Assembly (NCBI GenBank): GCA_020854015.1
Contig: JADZGG010000117.1
Location: 1 to 10,698 of the forward strand
Direction of reading: 5' to 3'
DNA length: 10,698 nucleotides
Source: Flavobacteriales bacterium
GTDB lineage: Bacteria; Bacteroidota; Bacteroidia; Flavobacteriales_F; PHOS-HE28
Every line of letters begins with the position of its first letter. The first letter of the stretch is position 1. Below the pieces are notes generated by a model that saw only the letters and a program-made list of their open reading frames with translations, was not told where the DNA came from and made no database searches. The position numbers and the translations under genes were made by a program. Of this stretch, positions 1 through 5,011 are shown piece by piece.

Positions 1-75
1 ATCGCCGAGGGCGATGTGTTGGAAGGCTTCCTGAACGGACAGCGGGTGCTGAACGTGACCGTGGCGAAAGGGTAA
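1..75 (+). CDS. 3' end of an unidentified protein (partial, 24 residues)
   Basis: Frame 1 is open from the window edge to a TAA at 73-75 and encodes 24 residues ending NVTVAKG. The pattern GDVLEGFLNGQRVLNVTV (a Gly-Asp turn, then an Asn-Gly-Gln turn between short hydrophobic strands) would suit the last strands of a beta-sandwich domain, for example a concanavalin-like fold, but the fragment is too short to name. It runs in the same direction as kdsA, 31 nt upstream. Its stop codon is also the first three bases of the proposed kdsA promoter box. Coding is supported only by the open frame and plausible composition. Confidence 0.5.
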   Translation: MAEGDVLEGFLNGQRVLNVTVAKG

Positions 76-80
76 CTTTG
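73..80 (+). promoter_or_regulatory. Putative Bacteroidota -7 box (TAnnTTTG) for kdsA
   Basis: TAACTTTG, followed by CGCC, matches the TAnnTTTG -7 consensus of the Bacteroidota primary sigma factor. A start site a few bases downstream would give a leader of about 20 nt before the kdsA ATG at 107. The TAA is at the same time the stop codon of the upstream gene. I see no clear TTG-type -33 element at the usual distance, so the call rests on the -7 motif and its position. Confidence 0.45.
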
Positions 81-96
81 CGCCGTTCAAATCGGG

Positions 97-102
97 AAGG
101 AG
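97..102 (+). promoter_or_regulatory. Shine-Dalgarno sequence of kdsA
   Basis: AAGGAG lies four bases before the ATG at 107. Such a good Shine-Dalgarno match is uncommon in Bacteroidota and stands out here, since most other genes in the window lack one. It fixes the kdsA start. Confidence 0.6.
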
Positions 103-106
103 CACC

Positions 107-952
107 ATGACCAAGATCGTCCAAGTCGGCAACATCGCTTGTGGCAGCGACCAGCTGTTCCTCATCAGTGGGCCCTGCGTCATCGAGACCGAGGACATCA
201 TGATGCGCACCGCCGAGAAGCTGCGTGAGGTCAGCGAGCGCATGAAGGTGCCCGTGATCTACAAGAGCAGCTTCACAAAGGACAACCGCAGCAGCGTCGA
301 TTTCTACCAAGGTCCTGGGCTCGAACAGGGATTGAAGGTGCTGGAGAACGTGAAGAAGCAGTTCGGCTTTCCGCTGCTCACCGACATCCATTACCCCAGT
401 CAGGCCAAGGCCATCGCGGAGGTGTGCGACGTGATCCAGATCCCCGCCTACCTCTGCATGCAGACGGAGTTGGTGACCACGACCGCAAAGACCGGTGCCG
501 TGGTGAACATCAAGCATGGCCAGTTCCTGGCACCGGAGAACATGATCAACCCGGCAAAGAAGTGCGAGAGCGTTGGTAACAGCAAGGTCATCCTCACCGA
601 GCGGGGCTACACCTTCGGCTACAACGACTTGGTGGTGGACCCGCGCGCCTTCTACCACCTGCGCAAGACCGGGTACCCGCTGGTTTTCGACATCACGCAC
701 AGCATCCGCAAGTACGGCATCCCCAGTGCCGATCCTCGTGGCGGAAACCGCGAAGTGATGCCCACCATCGCTCGTGCCGGCGTGGCCGCTGGTGTGGACG
801 GCGTCTTCATTGAAACGCACCCCGATCCAAGCACCGCCAAGTGCGACGCCGCAAGTCAGCTCTGCGTCACCGATCTGGAGGAATTCCTCAAACCCCTGCT
901 GGACCTCCACGCCGTGGAAGTGCAGTACCGTCATCAACACGTCAACGCCTAA
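107..952 (+). CDS. kdsA: 3-deoxy-8-phosphooctulonate synthase (KDO8P synthase), metal-dependent type
   Basis: This protein of 281 residues belongs to the DAHP/KDO8P synthase TIM-barrel family. KdsA condenses phosphoenolpyruvate with D-arabinose 5-phosphate in the cytoplasm to give Kdo 8-phosphate, the precursor of the inner sugar of lipopolysaccharide. Visible motifs are SGPCVIE (21-27), a KDNRSS loop (58-63, usually KANRSS), QIPAYLCMQTEL (111-122), VNIKHGQFLAP (133-143), ERGYTFGYNDLVVD (165-178), DITHS (195-199) and FIETHPDP (234-241). Cys24, His198, Glu236 and Asp247 match the metal ligands of the Aquifex aeolicus enzyme in order and nearly in spacing, so a metal-dependent enzyme is expected. 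Odd points: Met118 occupies the position of the conserved Arg in the RQT motif of the E. coli and A. aeolicus enzymes, and His137 replaces a Lys. The start is set by the AAGGAG upstream. It is the first gene of a cluster with an aldolase-CBS fusion and a KdsC-like phosphatase. The family is certain; the exact sugar substrate is less so. Confidence 0.93.
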   Translation: MTKIVQVGNIACGSDQLFLISGPCVIETEDIMMRTAEKLREVSERMKVPVIYKSSFTKDNRSSVDFYQGPGLEQGLKVLENVKKQFGFPLLTDIHYPSQAKAIAEVCDVIQIPAYLCMQTELVTTTAKTGAVVNIKHGQFLAPENMINPAKKCESVGNSKVILTERGYTFGYNDLVVDPRAFYHLRKTGYPLVFDITHSIRKYGIPSADPRGGNREVMPTIARAGVAAGVDGVFIETHPDPSTAKCDAASQLCVTDLEEFLKPLLDLHAVEVQYRHQHVNA

Positions 953-963
953 CCTTCCGCATT

Positions 964-990
964 CCTTCGCGTTCCTCGCGCCCTTTGCGG
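964..990 (+). repeat. Three imperfect tandem 9-nt units in the kdsA-aldolase gap
   Basis: The 51-nt gap between kdsA and the next gene contains CCTTCGCGT, TCCTCGCGC and CCTTTGCGG head to tail, each built on a pyrimidine run followed by a GCG core, and then TCAAT. A related string, CTTTGCG followed shortly by GTTCAAAT, lies in the kdsA leader at 76-92. The units are visible directly; what they do is unknown. They could be a dispersed intergenic element or chance low complexity. Confidence 0.4.
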
Positions 991-1003
991 TCAATCATCC
1001 CCC

Positions 1004-2026
1004 ATGGAACTTTACCTCGACAGCGCCGACATCAAGGAGATCGACGAAGCCTTCAAACTCGGCTTCCTCACTGGTCTCACCACCACGCCCACCTTCATGC
1101 ACCGGGGTGGGGTAACCAACATCGACAAGATGATCCTGGACCTCGCCAAGAAGGTCCCCATCCTGCAGGTGGAAGCCTTGGGCGAGACCGCCGAGGAAGT
1201 GGTGAAAGAGGCGAAACGCCAATTGAAGATGGGCCTCAAGAAGGAGACCACCGTCTTCAAGATCCCCGTGAGCCTCGAAGGCCTTCGCGCCTGCCGCATG
1301 CTGCGGAATGAGGGCATCATGGTGAACGTGCACCTAGTGTACACGCTGCAACAGGCTTACATGGCCATGCAGGCCGGAGCAACCTACGTGTGCCCGCTCG
1401 TGGGTCGCCTACAAGATCAGGGGCACGATGCCCTCAGCCTGGTGCGTCAGTGCGTGGAGGCCGTGAACTACTACGGCTACAACAGCAAGATCATGTTCAG
1501 CAGCGTGCGCACCGTGGAGCACGTGCGCAACGCCGTGGAGATCGGCGTGCACACCATCACCGTGCCCTGGAAGCTGATGAAGCAGCTCACCGACAACCAC
1601 ATGACCCAGCTGGGCACGCAGCAGTTCTACGAGCACACCCGCTTGATCACCATGAAGGTGAAGGACGTGCTCTCGCGCAGCAACCCGGTGGTGAAGGACG
1701 GCGCCACCGTGAGCGAGGCTCTGGTGGAGATGACCAAGCATGGCTTCGGTGCCGTGATGGTGGTCGACGCGAAAGGCAAGAACGTGGGCGTCTTCACCGA
1801 TGGCGGCCTGCGCCGCGGTCTGGAGAAGGACGGCAACAAGTTCCTAGCGAAGAAACTGAGCACCCTGAAGTTCAACACGCCCATCACTATCGGCCCTGAA
1901 GCGTTGCTGGACGAGGCCCAGAAGGCCTTCAAGGAGCACAAGGTGGATACGCTGAGCGTGAGCGAGAACGGCAAACAGCTCGGCATGCTCGACATCCAGG
2001 ACATGATGAAGGCGATCGCGGGCTGA
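1004..2026 (+). CDS. Transaldolase/fructose-6-phosphate aldolase-like domain fused to a KdsD-like CBS pair
   Basis: The 340-residue protein has two parts. Residues 1-213 form a small transaldolase of the FSA/TalC type: LYLD near the N-terminus (Asp6), GLTTTPTF (24-31), a Schiff-base lysine Lys86 in FKIPVS, Gln55, GRLQDQG (134-140) and SSVRT (166-170). Residues 218-340 form a CBS pair. GVFTDGGLRR (262-271) closely resembles the CBS part of the arabinose-5-phosphate isomerases KdsD/GutQ (GIFTDGDLRR in E. coli). The usual SIS isomerase domain is absent and the aldolase takes its place, giving nearly KdsD length. Compared with E. coli FSA, pocket residues differ: Thr28 for Asn28, His110 for Thr109, Cys130 for Ala129 and Leu132 for Tyr131. 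The lysine is kept, so aldolase chemistry with altered specificity is likely. The position between kdsA and a kdsC-like gene suggests that it supplies the sugar phosphate for KdsA, which is inference. Plain transaldolase would be the default annotation. The ATG at 1004 starts exactly at the conserved MELYLD. Confidence 0.85.
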   Translation: MELYLDSADIKEIDEAFKLGFLTGLTTTPTFMHRGGVTNIDKMILDLAKKVPILQVEALGETAEEVVKEAKRQLKMGLKKETTVFKIPVSLEGLRACRMLRNEGIMVNVHLVYTLQQAYMAMQAGATYVCPLVGRLQDQGHDALSLVRQCVEAVNYYGYNSKIMFSSVRTVEHVRNAVEIGVHTITVPWKLMKQLTDNHMTQLGTQQFYEHTRLITMKVKDVLSRSNPVVKDGATVSEALVEMTKHGFGAVMVVDAKGKNVGVFTDGGLRRGLEKDGNKFLAKKLSTLKFNTPITIGPEALLDEAQKAFKEHKVDTLSVSENGKQLGMLDIQDMMKAIAG

Positions 2027-2703
2027 TGTTCGGCTTGAAGCCTTTCACCGACAATGGCCTCCGCGTGATCGGCTCTGAGAAGGAGCTGCTTAGACGCTTG
2101 GCGCGCACCAAGGCCGTTCTGTTCGATTGGGACGGCGTGTTCAACGACGGCTTCAAGGATGCGGAGGGTGGCAGTCCTTTCGGGGAGGTGGGCAGCATGG
2201 GCGTGAACCTGCTGCGGTTCGCCCTCTGGCTGCGGAACGGATCACTACCCAAGGCCGCGGTGATCACCGGACAGCATAACACCTTCGCCGAACGCTTCGC
2301 CCAGCGCGAACGGCTACACGGTCTGTACATGGGCTTCGCCAACAAGCCCGATGCCTTCGATGCCTTCCTCGCCAAGCATGGCTTGGAAGCGGATGAAGTG
2401 GCCTTCGTGTTCGATGATGCGATCGACCTGCCCGTGGCCGCGCGGTGCGGTTTCCGGGTGCTCATTGGCAGCCCGGCGACCGCTTGGTTCGTGGAGCAGG
2501 TGGTGGCGCGTGGCGAAGCCGACCTGGTGACAGGCAACAGTGGAGGCCAGAACGGGCTTCGCGAGGCTACAGATGCCCTGGTCGCCCTGCTGGGCAATGG
2601 TCCGGAGGTGATCGCACACCGCGCTGGTTTCACGGAGACCTACCAACGCTACCTCGCCGATCGGCAAGTCGTGGAGCCGGAGATCGTGCGCAACGCGCGG
2701 TGA
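2026..2703 (+). CDS. KdsC-like HAD phosphatase (probable ulosonate 8-phosphate phosphatase)
   Basis: This 225-residue cytoplasmic protein belongs to the HAD superfamily, capless KdsC/YrbI type. KdsC hydrolyses Kdo 8-phosphate to Kdo. Motifs in order are FDWDGVFNDG (33-42; nucleophile Asp34, acid/base Asp36), AVITGQ (78-83; Thr81), Lys107 in NKPDAF, and FDDAIDLP (129-136; Mg-binding acidic residues). The C-terminal signature VTGNSGGQNGLREATDAL (168-185) matches the KdsC pattern of VT, GG, G and RE followed by D. It is longer than typical KdsC (roughly 170-190 residues) by a C-terminal tail of about 40 residues. It is also divergent: Trp sits between the two catalytic Asp, FDD replaces the usual GDD, and the conserved RDG after motif I is not evident. 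Its ATG overlaps the aldolase stop (TGATG), so the two are probably translationally coupled. The gene order supports a Kdo-type role, but the substrate is unproven. Confidence 0.85.
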   Translation: MFGLKPFTDNGLRVIGSEKELLRRLARTKAVLFDWDGVFNDGFKDAEGGSPFGEVGSMGVNLLRFALWLRNGSLPKAAVITGQHNTFAERFAQRERLHGLYMGFANKPDAFDAFLAKHGLEADEVAFVFDDAIDLPVAARCGFRVLIGSPATAWFVEQVVARGEADLVTGNSGGQNGLREATDALVALLGNGPEVIAHRAGFTETYQRYLADRQVVEPEIVRNAR

Positions 2704-2719
2704 TCAACGCAGGCTGATC
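2702..2719. other. Convergent stop codons and a small inverted repeat
   Basis: TGATCA at 2701-2706 holds the stop of the phosphatase gene (TGA) directly followed by the reverse-strand stop of the DUF2141 gene (TCA), with no base between them. GATCA at 2702-2706 pairs with TGATC at 2715-2719 around an 8-nt loop. The 5-bp stem has no U-run, so it is at best a weak terminator serving both directions. Confidence 0.25.
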
Positions 2720-3120
2720 CTCGAGGTCTGCGCTCCTTGCTTCACGGTGAGCGCAGCCAGTTTGAACGACGGTGGTCCCATGTTGACGGGTGCGTCGTTG
2801 CTGAACCCATAGGGCTCCTGGGGCCAACCGATCCAGCTCGTGTCCAGCTTGCCATTGCTGTTGATGTCGTGGAAGACCTTTACGGCATAGTTTCCAGGTG
2901 TGAGGTCATTGAAGGTGCAGCTGACCGTGTTCCCCGAAGCCTTGACGGTCCGGAGTGTGCAACCTACTTCGTCGTCGTACGCGTCCTTGGAGGGGCATAG
3001 GGCGACCTTCAATTCCCCGCCTGCTGTGGGTTTGTTCAGAATGATCTCCACAGTCAAATTCCCTTGGGCAAGGGCAATGCACGTGGACATGGAGAGCAGA
3101 AGCAGGATCGGCAAGCGCAT
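2704..3120 (-). CDS. Secreted DUF2141 domain protein
   Basis: The product has 138 residues. A signal peptide covers residues 1-18 (MRLPILLLL core, likely cleavage after ALA and before QG), so it is exported to the periplasm or beyond. The mature part matches the DUF2141 pattern common in Bacteroidota and Proteobacteria: LTPGNYAVKVFHD (73-85), NSNGKLD (87-93), then WPQEPYGFSNDA (99-110) and MGPPSF (114-119). The fold is probably a small beta-sandwich. Three cysteines in the mature part (42, 54, 68) could allow one disulfide. No biochemical role is established for the family. The gene starts 3 nt after the aat stop on the same strand, so it is probably cotranscribed with aat, and it ends directly against the phosphatase gene. 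Family assignment is firm; function is unknown. Confidence 0.88.
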   Translation of the reverse strand: MRLPILLLLSMSTCIALAQGNLTVEIILNKPTAGGELKVALCPSKDAYDDEVGCTLRTVKASGNTVSCTFNDLTPGNYAVKVFHDINSNGKLDTSWIGWPQEPYGFSNDAPVNMGPPSFKLAALTVKQGAQTSRISLR

Positions 3121-3123
3121 GGG

Positions 3124-3708
3124 TCAAAAGTCGGCTTCGTTCCTCAAAGCCTCAGCGAGCATCATGCGGAAAGTGCTGCGGGGCACTTCGATCGCACCCA
3201 GCGATGCCGTATGGTCGTTGATGTACTGCGAGTCGAAGAGCGAGAACCCCTGCTGGCGTAGGTGTGCTGCCAGGTGATGGAAAGCCGCTTTACTGGCATT
3301 GGTGTTCCGGCTGAACATGCTTTCGCCGAAGAAGGCAGCGCCAAGCGCGATGCCATATAGGCCGCCCACCAATCGATCTCCCGCCCACACTTCCACGCTG
3401 TGCGCGTATCCTTGTTTGTGCAGGTCAACGTACGCGGCGATCATTTCCTCTGTGATCCAAGTCTCTTTCCGATCGCCGCAGGCCCTCATCACCTCCTCGA
3501 AGCGCTGGTCGAAGGTGATATGGTAACCTGCCCTCCGAAGAGCCCGCTGCAACCGTGCGTTGGGCCGGGTCTGAGCCAATGGGAAGATGGCCCTGGGGTC
3601 GGGATCGTGCCAATACAGCTCGCCATCCTCATGCGCCATGGGGAACCAGCCGCGGTGGTAGGCTCGCAGGAGCAGGTCGGCGGTGAGGGGAGGAGCGGTT
3701 TCGGACAT
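3124..3708 (-). CDS. aat: Leucyl/phenylalanyl-tRNA--protein transferase
   Basis: Aat transfers Leu or Phe from aminoacyl-tRNA to the N-terminal Arg or Lys of proteins in the cytoplasm, which marks them for ClpS/ClpAP-type degradation (the N-end rule). The 194-residue product carries the family motifs: YHRGWFPM (17-24), YWHDPDPRAIFP (32-43), TWIT (84-87), YAHSVEVW (101-108), GGLYGIALGAAFFGESMFSR (115-134), NASKAAF (137-143), and DSQYINDH (159-166) followed by SLGA. It is shorter than the E. coli enzyme (234 residues) but complete across the core. An upstream TTG at 3729 could extend it by seven residues; the ATG at 3708 is preferred because it is preceded by AAGG and leaves the divergent lipoprotein start free. 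The next gene, encoding DUF2141, follows after 3 nt. Confidence 0.93.
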   Translation of the reverse strand: MSETAPPLTADLLLRAYHRGWFPMAHEDGELYWHDPDPRAIFPLAQTRPNARLQRALRRAGYHITFDQRFEEVMRACGDRKETWITEEMIAAYVDLHKQGYAHSVEVWAGDRLVGGLYGIALGAAFFGESMFSRNTNASKAAFHHLAAHLRQQGFSLFDSQYINDHTASLGAIEVPRSTFRMMLAEALRNEADF

Positions 3709-3723
3709 CTCTACCTTGGCAGC

Positions 3724-5007
3724 ATGCAAAGGAAGGTCTTGGGACTGTGCGCGATCGTCGGCTTCATGGCCGGATGTGTATCACCGGAACCTTCGGATCG
3801 AACGACCCATGTGGAAGCCGATACCACAGAGCAGGATCTAGCCCCCATTCCCCAAGGACTTATGGTGGATACGCTTTCCTTGGACACCACACCGCTACGC
3901 CTCGTCCCGGCCACGGTCAACCTTGCAGATGGACGAACGGTCACCTTGAACATTCCGGAAGGCTACGAACTAAGTGTGGCCGCAGAGGGTATGAAGCGTT
4001 TCCGCTTTCTGGCGCCATCGCCGGACGGACGACTTTTCGCCACGGACATGCACGACCTCACGGATAACCGCAAGGGACGCGTGTTCATTTTCGATGGCTG
4101 GAACGAGGATCGCACATGTTTCACGAAGTGCCATACCTATCTGAGCGGCCTGCACAACCCCAATCAGGTAGCGTTCCTGAGCACTGCCACGGACACCTTT
4201 CTATACGTTGCCACCACGGGAGAATTGCTTCGCTATGCCTATCACGCTGGCGCTACGGTGCCCCGCGCCAAGCCTACGGTGATCGACACTTTCCCCAGCC
4301 ATGGGCTGAGCTACAAGTATGGCGGCTGGCACCTGACGAGGAGTATCGCGTTGCACAACGGCAAGCTGTATGTGAGCGTGGGCAGTAGTTGCAACGCTTG
4401 CATTGAGACCGAGGATGTGCGGGCTACCATTCTGGAGATGGACCCGGACGGTGGCAACAGGCGCATCTTTGCCACGGGTCTTCGCAATGCGGTGGGCCTG
4501 CGTTGGATCGGCGAAGCGCTCTTCGCCACGGGCATGGGCAGCGACCATCTTGGAACCGAGGCCCCGGACGATGTGCTCTTCCACATTGAGGAAGGGAAGC
4601 ACTACGGCTGGCCCTTCCACTACCAGGTCGGCGAGGAGCTGTTCGCGGACACGGCCTTCCTGAAACCGAACATGCGCGTGATGGCGCCCACCAAGGCCTA
4701 TGCTCCGTTGGGTGCACGCGTGGGCGCCTTGGGCTTCGAATTGTTCCAAGGCTTCACGAATCCGCACTTGAACAACTGGTTCGTGGTGGCGCTGCATGGG
4801 AGCAGCATTGTGAAGATGGGGAAGGGCTATGCCATCGTGCGGGTGCGGAAAGGCCACACGGCGGAACCGATCGTCACGGGTTTCCTGCAAGGTGATGATC
4901 GCGTGGCCCGCTGCTGTGATGTGCTGATGCGCGATAGCACCTCGTTCTTCTTCACGGACGATCACAAGGGCGTCCTCTACCTGGTCCGGAGGAAGCGGAC
5001 GGCCTGA
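3724..5007 (+). CDS. Lipoprotein of the PQQ-dependent sugar (glucose/sorbosone) dehydrogenase family
   Basis: The product has 427 residues. A lipoprotein signal ends in the lipobox FMAGC with Cys18 as the lipidated residue, followed by a Ser/Thr/Asp-rich linker (19-55), so it is anchored in an envelope membrane. From about residue 75 it is a six-bladed beta-propeller of the GSDH type. Recognisable segments are GGWHLTRSIAL (200-210), KLYVSVGSSCNAC (214-226), ILEMDPDGGNRR (236-247), ATGLRNAVGL (250-259) and HIEEGKHYGWPFHY (287-300). The GWH...R and HYGWP motifs are characteristic of soluble PQQ dehydrogenases that oxidise aldoses or sorbosone. Substrate and cofactor are inferred from family only. 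Cys223/Cys226 and the adjacent pair Cys397-Cys398 may form disulfides. The open frame extends upstream to 3400 across the aat gene, but the signal peptide and lipobox fix the start at 3724. The gene stands alone on this strand and ends 4 nt from the convergent protease gene. Confidence 0.87.
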   Translation: MQRKVLGLCAIVGFMAGCVSPEPSDRTTHVEADTTEQDLAPIPQGLMVDTLSLDTTPLRLVPATVNLADGRTVTLNIPEGYELSVAAEGMKRFRFLAPSPDGRLFATDMHDLTDNRKGRVFIFDGWNEDRTCFTKCHTYLSGLHNPNQVAFLSTATDTFLYVATTGELLRYAYHAGATVPRAKPTVIDTFPSHGLSYKYGGWHLTRSIALHNGKLYVSVGSSCNACIETEDVRATILEMDPDGGNRRIFATGLRNAVGLRWIGEALFATGMGSDHLGTEAPDDVLFHIEEGKHYGWPFHYQVGEELFADTAFLKPNMRVMAPTKAYAPLGARVGALGFELFQGFTNPHLNNWFVVALHGSSIVKMGKGYAIVRVRKGHTAEPIVTGFLQGDDRVARCCDVLMRDSTSFFFTDDHKGVLYLVRRKRTA

Positions 5008-5011
5008 GGCG

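Noticed and set aside
1929..2633. Reverse open frame (234 codons) opposite the phosphatase gene
   Set aside because: Ser/Arg/Pro-rich shadow; the forward HAD frame has all four HAD motifs.
3400..3723. Upstream extension of the sugar dehydrogenase frame
   Set aside because: The extension overlaps aat in antisense and would bury the lipoprotein signal peptide in the middle of the protein.
4390..4410. Possible cytochrome c haem site in the sugar dehydrogenase lipoprotein
   Set aside because: The cysteines occur as CNAC followed by Ile, not CxxCH, so no covalent haem motif is present.
4201..4965. Reverse open frame (254 codons) opposite the sugar dehydrogenase lipoprotein
   Set aside because: Rich in His, Ala and Arg with no signal peptide or motif, while the forward frame has clear GSDH motifs.
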